DNA of 64,000 nt from Myxocyprinus asiaticus (lineage: Eukaryota; Chordata; Actinopteri; Cypriniformes; Catostomidae), in contig NC_059346.1 in the NCBI RefSeq assembly GCF_019703515.2, positions 13,981,001 through 14,045,000 on the forward strand, written 5' to 3'. Positions 1 through 10,319 of this stretch are shown here, in pieces (position 1 is the stretch's first letter; each line of letters opens with the position of its first letter). Under the pieces are notes generated by a model. It made no database searches and was not told the origin of the DNA. It saw only the letters and a list, made by a program, of their open reading frames with translations. The position numbers were made by a program, and so were the translations under genes.

Positions 1-679
1 AAAATCTGGATCTCCATGTCCTACATGCAAGTCAACTGGTCCTGCTCATCTCCAGACGTTACCTACTTCCTGCACTTTCCCTAATTGCAAATTCAATTAT
101 AAGACCTATTAGCATTAATATTGTTATTGTTCTTAAAGGATAATATAACAAAGTATTGCAATAATTTCAATAAAGAAAAGACCTTGAGCCAATGTTTTCT
201 TATAAATTATTTTTAATATTAGGCTATGCATCATATTTTTTTCTATACTATGCTATTCTTAATGTGCACTATTCCACATGTATTTGTATCTCAGTACCTT
301 GTGTTATATTATCCAGGCATTAATCCAGACATTATAAAAAGAGTAGTTGGCTTCGGGAGTCCGTTTGTAATATACTCGTAGCAAAATGTGCAAATATAAA
401 TAGGATGTATATTTATGCAACAGCACTCTTTACTTATCTCACTCGCATAAAAACACAGATTATGTATATACTACTCAGAATGCATCAACACCATGGAAAG
501 AATTAAATGAAATAGTTATGCCAAATTAGGTGTAGAAATGCTTTAACAGCATTCAGTATATTAATCTCTAGCATTGACAGCTGGGCAGGGCAGGAGACTG
601 GTATAAATGTTTATAGAACAGCAACAGCGCTGCCTACTGTACAGGGGTTAAATTGTTTTTCAGATGTATTTTTTACGCA

Positions 680-1211
680 CTGTGTCACTGCGTCTGCGTA
701 CTGTCACAGTATGTACTGTATTTGATGAGAAACGCACTTCTCGGCTGGTAAAACAGAATGCTCTTTAGGTATGCAAGAGGTAGTATGAATAGAATTCGGA
801 CATGCAAACATCCGGGAACGTACGCATGGTCCCGTGACCAGAATATATGATGAGACAACAACAGTGAAAATAATCCACTCAAGTTCGGTTAAACAAGCAC
901 CATTTAAGCACAATGAGCAATGTTCTTTGTATATACAGCACTTACTGTTGAAAATAGCCTTCCGCCCCGCGGTTCTCCACCATTTGTTTTAAATCCAGCC
1001 TTTGAACGTGACGTCTCCTCAGCTCCCAATGCATCGTGGGATAAGAAAGTGTTCAACCGAACCACACTTCAGATTCCCGCCAGAAGTAGTAGGTCATCCG
1101 GGCATTTCTCGCTTACTGTCTTATGAATACTATTTATTCGGACATACTACTCCACTGCTATACTGATTTTGGCATACTATATAGTAGGGAAGTATGGATA
1201 TTCGGATGCAG
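680..1211. repeat. candidate non-autonomous DNA element
   Basis: The right part (about 1125-1211) has the pattern 'catactatatagtagggaag' followed by a GGATGCAG end, which I associate with an interspersed fish repeat. The left part around 683-720 has related TACTG-rich, CTGCGT-containing sequence in inverted orientation, so the unit may be a degenerate inverted-repeat element. The left boundary is approximate and no target duplication was confirmed. Confidence 0.35.
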
Positions 1212-1726
1212 GGTGTGTGTGTGTGTGTGTAGACCTTTTATAGAAGTTTGTCTCGCAAAATCGTCACAGATTTGGTGTGAGCAGGCCTTTAGCGTGGGCC
1301 GTACATTTGTCTCTAGCGGACCGGATGTGGCCCCCAGATTGCCTTTTGAGGAACCCTGACATACACAGAGTTAAGTTTGCCACTGGCGAAAGTAGATGGT
1401 TTCTGACATATTTTCAAACACACCCTTTCAGCCATTAACCATTTATGATTTATTTGCTGTAATACCTTGACTGCCTCTCTCTTTCTCTCTCTCTCAATTT
1501 CAATTTAAAGTACTTTAATGGCATGGTTCTGTTTACATAAAATATTGCCAAAAAATGAATACACACACAAAAAATAGAATGACAAGAAAAAAAGAATAAT
1601 AATATAACAGTAACAAATAACAATAAAAATAGAATTAAAATAAGGTGTCAAGTAATAAATAAAATAAAAATAATAACAAGATACACAATCTAAAATAAAA
1701 TAAACTTTTTACAGGACATTATGAAC

Positions 1727-1730
<4 letters not shown>

Positions 1731-1768
<38 letters not shown>

Positions 1769-1848
1769 GCACTCACACTGTATCTCAGTGTCAGTATTAA
1801 ATATGCTTTGCTTGGCATGACTTATATAGTGCTGGTCTCTCTTTCACT

Positions 1849-1902
<54 letters not shown>

Positions 1903-1977
1903 ATCTGTATTGCACTCACACTGTATCTCAGAGTCAGTATTAACAATGCTTTGCTTGGCATGACTTTTATAGTGCTG

Positions 1978-2022
<45 letters not shown>
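1731..2022. repeat. TC/TCTG microsatellite tracts
   Basis: Three long (TC)n stretches (about 1731-1763, 1841-1901, 1989-2022) alternate with two copies of a short unit containing 'ctgtattgcactcacactg' (about 1762 and 1905). The repeated unit suggests a microsatellite-mediated local duplication. The last tract ends six bases before the unc13b acceptor, so its length could affect recognition of that splice site. Confidence 0.85.
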
Positions 2023-2026
<4 letters not shown>

Positions 2027-2027
2027 G

Positions 2028-2151
2028 GAGGGGCCTGGAGAATGGACCTCACTGGATTCTGAGGTTCTGATGAAGGAAGATGAGATATATGGTACTAAAA
2101 ACCCCACTCCTCACCAAGTGCTGCTGGACACACGCTTTGAGCTTCCTTTTG
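2028..2151 (+). CDS. unc13b: unc13b exon: end of C2A domain region
   Basis: Translates as [19 protein letters not shown]..., ending [10 protein letters not shown], closely matching the segment that closes the N-terminal C2A domain of Munc13-1/Munc13-2. This C2A forms homodimers or binds RIM in the known proteins. The acceptor TAG is at 2025-2027 with a GAG three bases later, a possible tandem acceptor that would add or drop one Glu. The donor is G|GTATTC at 2152. The exon ends with one base of the next codon, completed as Asp by the following exon. Upstream exons with the body of C2A are not in the window. Confidence 0.92.
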
Positions 2152-2720
2152 GTATTCTTGTTCTTATGACTTCCATTTCCATAATTTTGAAAGCATTGTA
2201 TCCATCCTAAGCACATTTTCTGACTGCCGTGTGTGCACGCAGTATATAGTGGCCCCAAAAAGTATTGGGACCCTTAAAAGCCACACTTATATTCTCATTG
2301 TATTCTAAAATATGAAACCAAGTGGCATCTGTAAACAAATGGTGTTAGACCTTTTCTCAGAACCGATTCTAAGCAGTTCTTTTGATTGCCGTATATAAGA
2401 AAGCATGCTATAGAAAGATAGTAAAGATAGGGTAATGGGGAGACATACTGTAGACAGAGCATTAGAGAAAAATGGAGAGGAGTAGAAGGGCGCTGATCTA
2501 TTTGTGATGTTCTTGCACTGACGTCGGTGTCTCATGCCATAGTAAACACTGTGAATACAGAATTTGAGAGTGCTGTGTGTGTGTGGTAGGACAGAGAAAC
2601 TGGAAGGGAGGTGCGAGAGATGTAGTGGAACAGTGGAAACAGTGAAAGAGTTTTATGGGAATATACTTTACCTGTGACTTCCTTTTTCATTAATTTCTAC
2701 ATGTTTTGTTGCTTGTGCAG

Positions 2721-2794
2721 ATATCCCTGATGACGAGGCCCAGTACTGGACTGAAAAGCTGGAGCGCATCAATTCTATGAGAATGCATGATGAG
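2721..2794 (+). CDS. unc13b: unc13b exon: IPDDEAQYWTEKLERIN
   Basis: A 74-nt exon between TGTGCAG and GTACAG. It encodes D-IPDDEAQYWTEKLERINS and MRMHDE, matching the conserved linker after C2A in UNC13A/B (IPEEEARYW...KLEQ.N family pattern, from memory). It starts in phase to complete the Asp codon from the previous exon and ends in phase 0. Confidence 0.92.
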
Positions 2795-3275
2795 GTACAG
2801 ACTGTACCTCATTTTTGTTTGTTCGTGCATGTTTAGTTGGTGTAGAGATACGTATGTGAACATGTAAGGGTAAGAAGAAACTACTTTGATGGGACAAGGC
2901 AAGAGACATGTGGATGATTATTTATTTCATTTTCTGTTCTTTAAGCAATATTGATGCATTCCTTACTGTGACCATGATTAGTTATATATTTGAGATGATC
3001 TAACTTGCCCAAACCTACATGATTTTGTTGTAATATGCAATGTTCTTGATTTACTTTGTGCCATTTGCTGAAAAAAAAAAAAAATGAAATTAACCTAATC
3101 ATTATTCAGACATGTTTATACATGGAATTTCATACACGGTATTTTGTTCTCATCAATATTGCATTGCTAAAACAAAAAGGATTTCTGCATTTAAGTGAAA
3201 TGAATCATGCTCATGTTTTTATCTTCTACTGTCACCTGCTGTGTCTACAGAGTTACTGCAGGGGCCTAGATAGAC

Positions 3276-3973
3276 GTGGTTCTCAACTGGTTTTACTTCA
3301 GGGCCTAGAATTTACATTGAAAAGTTGTTGTAAATGTCAACCCAACATGATACCAAAATTGTAATCTTGCAAAAGTAAACAAAAGCGTCCTTAAAATTAA
3401 ACATTGAAATGTATTCATATATTATATTAATTTATTAATGCAGTACTCAACAGACTTGTCTTTTATCATTTAATGTTTTGATTTTAATGCTTTCATGCAC
3501 TCAACAGCCAGTAATTCAACGCACACAACACAATGCGGTTGGCACAAACCATGTTTATCCTTGTTGCAAGTGAACGTGTATTTAATGTATTCTGTTTCGA
3601 GGGTTTTTTTCTCTCTCTTACCTTATGTTGTTTTGTTCATGGTTTTCGAGGATGAGGGCATCTCACACAACCATGTCACACACAGTTCATGGTGGCATCT
3701 GTCTAATTTGTCTAGCTTTTACCAAATAAAAGATGAATATGTGCCAAAGTACTGCAGAGTTTATTTGGCATTGGATGTCAACAATGAAAGAAATGGGACC
3801 CATGTCTCTTCCCTTTTAAAAGTTGGTAAGGCTTTTTATTTTGCTGGCACGTATGGTTAGTTGCATTTTATTGTTTGCATTTAGCATTTTTTCCCCTGCT
3901 GTCTGTAAAACTATCAGGACAGACCTGTGACCTATTTTTGACTTGCGACCCACCAATTGAGAACCACTCATAT
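3276..3973. repeat. candidate hAT-type MITE in intron
   Basis: The left end reads TGGTTCTCAACTGGT (from 3277) and the right end ACCAATTGAGAACCACT (about 3950-3966), a near-perfect inverted repeat about 680 bp apart. Flanking octamers AGATAGAC (left) and ATATAGAC (right) differ at one base and would suit an 8-bp hAT target duplication, although the right boundary is offset by a few bases. No transposase is present. Confidence 0.5.
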
Positions 3974-4267
3974 ATAGACTACTGAGTTTTATAACAAGTC
4001 AGACCAGAAATGTCTCTACAGGGAGAACCCCTGTTCAAGAACTCTAAAGTTGCATTTAGTTATAAATGATTCCTAGCTGCTATGCTTAATTGCATTTTTA
4101 GTCAATGTAAAATCTTTACAAGTAGGCCTATATGTCTAATGTGAGGGATGCACCTTTTTATAAATATGCACAGGAATAAAAGCGGTAGGACAGGGAGTAC
4201 TTCCTGTTGTGAGTCATCGTGACCTTTTAGCCTACTTTTCATGTAAATGTCCTGTTCATCTCAATAG

Positions 4268-4325
4268 TATTCACTGCAAGATGAAGCACAGAGAAGACAA
4301 CTTCCCTCAGTGCCCTCCCAATGCT
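4268..4325 (+). CDS. unc13b: unc13b exon: YSLQDEAQRRQLPSVPSQC
   Basis: A 58-nt exon with acceptor CAATAG and donor T|GTAAGT. It follows the previous exon in phase 0 to read E-YSLQDEAQRRQLPSVPSQC, matching the UNC13A/B linker (EYS.QDE...). It ends with one base of the next codon. That base is completed as Ser by exon 9857 or as Cys by cassette exon 4687. Confidence 0.9.
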
Positions 4326-4686
4326 GTAAGTGTTTTTATTTGAGCTTTTACATTGGAAAATTATGTATTTTTAAATGTCCTGTTCAAGCCAGTAGATGGC
4401 AGTAATTTATAGCTGTTCTAATGCATTTAGCTCTCTGTCGTCCAGACTTCATGTTGCATTACGCTTGTTGTATTTATTTTTTGTCAAGTTTTCCTGTTAT
4501 TTAAGCAATCAGGATGTCCTTGAGTAGGCTAATTGACACAATTTCTTAATAGTATTTTCTAAGAAGACCAGAAGAATGTCTGTTTTATGATATGAAATGA
4601 TTAGGAAAGTAGATACCTGGGGGTTGTGTAGTTGGCAATGCTCTCATTTAGCATTTTCAAATTTGCAACTTTTTCCACATCACTAG

Positions 4687-4722
4687 GCAATTGGACATAC
4701 TTTGGATGGAGTGATCAGCAGA
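4687..4722 (+). CDS. unc13b: unc13b 36-nt cassette exon (C)NWTYFGWSDQQ
   Basis: A symmetric 36-nt exon between CACTAG and GTATGT. Joined to the previous exon it encodes CNWTYFGWSDQQ, then T from the junction. UNC13A has a CNWNYFGWGEQ-like peptide at exactly this place, while the UNC13B sequence I remember runs straight from QC to SF. Phase 1 in and phase 1 out means it can be included or skipped without a frameshift. Its small size, perfect phase and match to a paralogue peptide make it a real exon with high probability. It is likely regulated by splicing. Confidence 0.85.
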
Positions 4723-6774
4723 GTATGTACTTCATGTCCATCACTCATCATCATTTCACTTCAATTTCACTACATCTATCTCTCTGTATGTCTGTATGTC
4801 CTTCTTTCTTTCTCCTTTCTTTCTTTCTTTCACAAAAATTACCTTTTTTGCAGTTCACGTATCTGCTCCTGTGGTGTGAGAAAAAGAATATTTAAACGTT
4901 GAAATATTCCATGTAATCTCTCAATTAATACGGAGTCATAAAAACTTAATGTATAATAATAATAATAATAGAAGAATTTGAAAAAATAATTTAATAGTTT
5001 GAGGTGAAGTGTAGCATGTCACACTGCAGGACACTGCTGTCGCTGCTTGACATTTCAGGTCTGTTCCAAACATTTTCTAAAACGTTTTCTATCATATTAA
5101 ACAGAATTTTATCAATACTTTTACAGTATTGAATGGATTATAAGTATATTTATAATAAAAAATTATCTTGCTTTGTCCGCCATATTGGATTTATTTTTCC
5201 ATCAAGCTCATCATGGTGCAATCTTGGATCACCTACCCAGGGAAGGATACATACGACCTTAGAATTTGGCCAAAACAAGATATTTTTCAAGGCAACATAA
5301 CACCTTGTCCTAACCAGACACGATGCAATAAGATTCCAGCAACAAGCAATCTCTGTCCACACTAGATGTGACGCAACACCACATTATTCGTACACTAAAA
5401 TGATGAAAAATGACAATAAAATCAGAACAGTCAGATGGAACAGTTTGTTTATCGAGCATAACTCATTTTCTCACTGAATATGCATATGGACATATGGACG
5501 CTTTCTACAGAAACCTCTAAGGTAATAAATACACAGTCACTCACATACACAGGGCAAAGTTACTTTACGAATCACATCCTAATTCAGTCTGTTACCATTG
5601 TTTATGAACACGTGGTACTCCTGTTGCTATTTCGCCATTCTCCACATGACAGGGAAGCGGAAATAAAGTCAGAGGGAGCCAGCCAGTATGTCTCCACCAT
5701 TCTGAATTGTTGTGTGTGTGACTGATCTCTGACTAAAGAGAGCGAGAACTCGAGCACAACATTCGGTAGGTTTTTGACACTCTTGGACAAAATCAAGTTG
5801 TTCTGAATGGGCTAGTGAGATGCCGGCTTTAATACACTGTTATAAGAAGGATTTTAGACCCATTTGTTGACTGGGCTGACTGACGCGACTTCGCAGAAAT
5901 AAAAATCAATCCAAAAATAGAATGTCCTGTCACTCGTCGTGTATCACTATCGCGGCTGGTAAGGACAAAAATTCTATTTAACATGGAAAAGATACATTTT
6001 TATTGCATGCAGCGGTGCTGTGTCACATCTGGTTTGGACACGGTGTAATAAAGATCACCTACCTTTTGGAGCAGCCTATGATGTCTTAAAAGGTTCATTA
6101 AATGCTCTTTTTTTTACATAGTTTTATTATTTTCCCTGAGGTCCACTGACAATGTTATTAAGGTTTTCTTTGTCATAATTTAGTAATATATGATCATTTT
6201 CCACCCTGTCTCTGGCCCTCTGACTGAAACACTTGGTTTTGGTCTAAGCACCTCCTTAAAACTTCAAAATAAATGTCCACTTTTATGATTGGTTAACATC
6301 GTGCAGCCCCCTGAAATCAGCCATATTTGAAACTCAATTGGAAGAGAATGAACAACACCACAATATTATAATTAACTACATTTCAGGGTTTACACATAAC
6401 GCACATCCAACACATTGCATCTGAATACTTTAAACTGTTAATCTCAAGCACAACAGTTAACACTCAGCAACATAAACTTTTAAACATTCATGACATTTGA
6501 AATATTCATGAATTAAATGGTGTACTTTCTGTTTTGCATCTGGTCCATTAGTGTTTTTAACTGCCCCATCCTTCAATAATAGTTGCTTTGCAAAGCTTGA
6601 ATCATATTATGACTGGTTCACAAGCAATCCATGCTGATATGAGCCAAAAAAACAAAAAAAACAATCCATGCTGAAATACGATGAAAACACATCCACATGA
6701 CGCACACACATAGTCCAAAGCACGATGTGAACTAGACACACACATACAGCATCACATTGCCAGAAACATATCAA

Positions 6775-9018
6775 AATGGTCCGCCTCTGATGACGACATC
6801 GAGGTATACGCTGATAGCGTAATGTGTTTCATCGGGAAGTGCATAGAGGATGTTGTACTGACCAAAACAATACAGATCTACCCAAACCATAAACCATAGA
6901 TTAATAGCAATGTTCGTGCAGCACTTAATGCGCAGACCTCCGCTTTTAATTCCGGGAATGCGGAGGAGCTTAAACGAGCCAGTTATGCCCTCCGCAAAAC
7001 TATCAGAGCAGCCAAACGCCAGTACAGGGTTAAGACTGAAGGACAGTTCAACACCACCGACTCTAGAAGCATGTTGCAGGGAATTAATATCATCATGGAC
7101 TTCAAAGGGAATAAAAACTCTGCCGTGAACACCGCTACCTCTCTCCCGGATGAGCTTAATATTTTTATGCTTGTTTCAAGGGAAATAACATCGCCCTCAC
7201 AGAGAGAGCTCTTGCAGCCGAAGCTACAGAGGTTAGTTCACTCTCCGTCTCTGTAGCGGATGTAACCCTATCCTTCCGACGGGTGAATATCCGTAAAGCC
7301 GCGGGTCCAGATGGAATTCCAGGCCGCGTTATCAGAGCATGCGCGAACCAACTGGCTGGTGTTTTTACGGACATTTTCAACCTTTCCCTCTCCTTGTCTG
7401 TGGTCCCCACACGCTTTAAAACGTCCACCATTGTGCCTGTACCAAAGCAATCCAAAATCACTTGCTTAAATGACTGGCATCCTGTTGCTCTTACCCCCAT
7501 CATCAGCAAATGCTTTGAGAGACTAATCAGAGATTACATCTGCTCTGTGCTGCCTTCCTCACTGGACTCACTGCAGTTTGCATACCGCAACAACCGCTCC
7601 ACTGATGATGCCATTGCATCTACACTACACACTGCTCTCTCCCACCTGGAAAAAAGGAACACATATGTGAGAATGCTGTTTGTAGACTACAGTCAGCATT
7701 TAACACCATAGTGCCCTCCAAGCTTGATGAGAAACTCAGGGCTCTGGGCTTAAACAGCTCACTGTGCAGCTGGATCCTGGACTTCCTGTCAAGCAGACGC
7801 CAGGTGGTTAGAATGGGCAGCAACATCTCCTCATCACTGACCCTCAACACTGGAGCCCCGCAGGGCTGTGTTCTCAGCCCACTCCTGTATTCCCTGTACA
7901 CACATGACTGTGTGGCAACACACTGCTCCAATGCCATCATTAATTTTGCTGATGATACGACGGTGGTAGGTCTGATCGCTGACAATGATGAAACAGACTA
8001 CAGAGAGGAGGTGCACACTCTGACATGCTGGTGTCAGGAGCACAACCTCTCCCTCAATGTCAGTAAGACCAAGGAGCTTATGGTGGACTTCAGGAGAAAA
8101 GACAAAGAACATAGCCCCATCACCATTAATGGAGCACCGGTGGAGAGAGTCAGCAGCTTCAAGTTCCTCGGTGTCCACATCACTGAGGAACTCACATGGT
8201 CCGTCCACACTGAGGCCGTTGTGAAGAAGGCTAACCAGTGCCTCTTCTTCCTGAGACGGCTGAGGAAGTTTGGAATGAACCACCACATCCTCACATGGTT
8301 CTATACCAGCACTGTAGAGAGCATCCTGACTGGCTGCATCACTGCCTGGTACGGCAACAGCATTGCCCTCAACCGCAAAGCCCTGCAAAGGGCAGTGCGA
8401 ACGGGCAGACACATCATCGGAGGTGAGCGTCCCTCCCTCCAGGACATATATACCAGGCGGTGTGTGAAAAAAGCTCGGAGAATCATCAGAGACTCCAGCC
8501 ACCTGAGCCATGGGCTGCTCTCGCTGCTACCATCAGGCAGGCGGTATCGCAGCATCAGGACCCGCACAGCTTCTTCCCCAAGCAATCAGACTTTTGAACT
8601 CTTGATCTCTCACGATCAATATACATCAGCACTGCACTTTATTAATCTTATTATCTCACACTGGACTGTCATAAATTATATTCTCTCTTAACAACACACT
8701 GGCAACTGACTATCAACCGACAGCCTGAATGTCAATACAGCACAATACAACCTACTGTATATTTTGTATGTACTATTTTTATTGTATACTGTGTATTCCA
8801 TATTGTATGTATCGTATACTGTATACTGTACGTTGTATATTATTATTTGTATATTGTGTTTAGTAATATGTGTATATTAGTTTTGTAAATTGTGTTGTGT
8901 AAATTTATGTCTCATCACTGTCATGACTGCTATGTTGCTCGGAACTGCACCCAAAACTTTCACCCACTGTTGCACTTGTGTATATGGTTGAGTGACAATA
9001 AAGTGATTTGATTTGATT
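6775..9018 (+). mobile_element. 5'-truncated L2/CR1-like LINE
   Basis: The sequence starts inside ORF2 (around 6775 it can be read as DDDIEVYADSVMCFI), continues through a reverse transcriptase and a 3' UTR, and ends at AATAAAGTGATTTGATTTGATTTG. That AT-rich simple tandem tail is typical of L2-clade LINEs. The 5' end is missing, as expected from incomplete target-primed reverse transcription. No clear target duplication was found. Confidence 0.8.
6782..8691 (+). pseudogene. LINE ORF2 reverse transcriptase, broken
   Basis: Reverse-transcriptase ORF remnant of a non-LTR retrotransposon. It shows [17 protein letters not shown] (7292), [13 protein letters not shown] (7576), the box-B motif [20 protein letters not shown] (about 7843) and the catalytic FADD at 7944-7955, followed by a thumb and C-terminal region to a stop at 8691. 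A frameshift near 7695 splits 'FVDYS' from 'FNTIVPSKL'. Stop codons and frame changes occur between 6900 and 7283. It is therefore not functional. A 225-residue antisense reading frame here is a shadow. Confidence 0.88.
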
Positions 9019-9856
9019 TGAAAACGGTCAAAGATATCCATCTAGTGCATTTTTTCACACACCAACAATTAAAAATAGCGCAGATGGGCAAAAGAACATG
9101 TCCATGGTGTATTTGTGCTCAAAACAAGGCAGAGCAGCTGAACGAAAGATAATGGCATCTCCTCTTCAGATATGTAACTTGACACTGCGTCTTTTTAAAG
9201 TGGCCCAAGATATGTATCATGTGGTCAAAGATGTCTGTCTAGAGCATGAATATATAGAAAAATAATCCAAAATAGTGCAGATGGGTCCTCTTTGATGTTC
9301 AGGAATAACTAGGCCACAGAATGCCTTGTTTGTCCTTCTCTCTCAGTTTAAAAACTGAAGCACCAGTGGGCGGAGCCAAGGGTGCATTGATGTAAAAGTG
9401 TGTTTTTGAGCTGTAGAGGTGGTCATTAATTAATTAATTCCGTGACTACCCTAGTGACGTTGGGTAGTCACAGAAGTAGAGAACAAGGCGTTTTTGCAGC
9501 TTGATTTCAGTAAATGCTTTTATTGCATTGTGGATTAAGTTTTGAGTTCTGAAATTTACAGTATGTTTTTATAGTAGAAAGACCTCTTATATGTTAAAAT
9601 ATCAAGGAAAATTTGATTCCTCATGACATGACCCCTTTAAAGTGCTACTCTGGAAGCAGCTCAATAGGTTTTAGAACAAATTCTTTCATGCCTACTACCA
9701 TGTTGCACTTTGTACAGTGGAGTCTCTGCTTTCATTTCATCCATTCATCATATGTTTGAGTGTTCAGAGCAAAGTTTTAAGGGAGGACTATCCCCTCTAT
9801 CCACACACCTGTAATTGACAACACTTAACTCTCCTCTCTATTTCTTTTTGCTGTAG

Positions 9857-10076
9857 CTTTTGATGACCATGACAGTGCTGTCGATGACAGGGACAGTGAT
9901 TACCGCAGTGAGACAAACAGCAGGCCTCCACGATACCACACAACAGCCCAACCCAATTCCTCACTCCATCAGTATCCCATTGGCCAACAATTACAGCATC
10001 AGGCATTGTCAAAAGACTCTAGGACAGACTCTATCCAGAGCTATGACTTGGATTATAGAGAAGGAAGAGAACAGAG
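9857..10076 (+). CDS. unc13b: unc13b exon: [18 protein letters not shown] segment
   Basis: A 220-nt exon between CTGTAG and AG|GTATAT. It encodes [20 protein letters not shown] and continues to [15 protein letters not shown], strongly matching the UNC13A/B linker ([15 protein letters not shown] is nearly invariant; family knowledge from memory). It starts by completing a codon begun in the preceding exon and ends with AG. Those two bases are completed as Arg by the giant exon at 10320 or as Ser by exon 27256, so this is the branch point between two isoforms. Confidence 0.92.
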
Positions 10077-10319
10077 GTATATTCAAACCTTATTTTGCTT
10101 ACATCTTTTTTTTATATTTTAAATATGCACACTACCCAGAATTCAATGTAGCTTCAAAACATTTCTGCATTATTTCAGATGTTACTGTACAAGGTTCATA
10201 CATTTACAATTTGTTATTTGATTTTTCTTGTTTATCCATTAATTTATTTTCATTTCAAATTATTTGTTCTTTTCTCCTTTGTTCATTTCCCCCATCCATT
10301 TTCACTTTACGAATACAAG

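Larger units (their letters stand above)
1..2027 (+). other. intron upstream of first visible unc13b exon
   Basis: No coding sequence recognised. It holds AT-rich DNA, an interspersed repeat around 680-1211, and long TC microsatellites that run up to the acceptor at 2026-2027 and form an extended polypyrimidine tract. Confidence 0.6.
6086..9640. mobile_element. TTAA-flanked DNA element, interrupted by a LINE
   Basis: The left end reads TTAAAAGGTTCATTAAATGC (6086) and the right end, on the opposite strand, TTTAAAGGGGTCATGTCATG (9621-9640), giving degenerate inverted ends bounded by TTAA. The right arm (about 9300-9640) resembles a repeat I associate with cyprinid genomes. Without the LINE (about 6775-9018) the element would be about 1.3 kb and non-coding, so it is non-autonomous. 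The TTAA target suggests a piggyBac-like or Kolobok-like family; the superfamily is inferred only from the target. Confidence 0.45.
4726..9856 (+). other. intron between unc13b cassette exon and exon 9857
   Basis: No host coding sequence recognised. About 4960-6085 is AT-rich unique-looking DNA. From 6086 to 9640 is a TTAA-flanked element carrying a LINE. 9641-9856 leads into the acceptor. Confidence 0.6.

Noticed and set aside
1721..1963. 80-residue Leu/Ser-rich reading frame, and the Arg/Glu frame opposite
   Set aside because: Pure product of the TC microsatellite; no gene features.
3495..3860. 121-residue frame in the early intron
   Set aside because: Falls inside the candidate hAT-like MITE, with no known similarity or splice context.
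7834..8511. 225-residue antisense frame over the LINE
   Set aside because: Shadow of the reverse-transcriptase frame; the plus strand carries the recognisable RT motifs.
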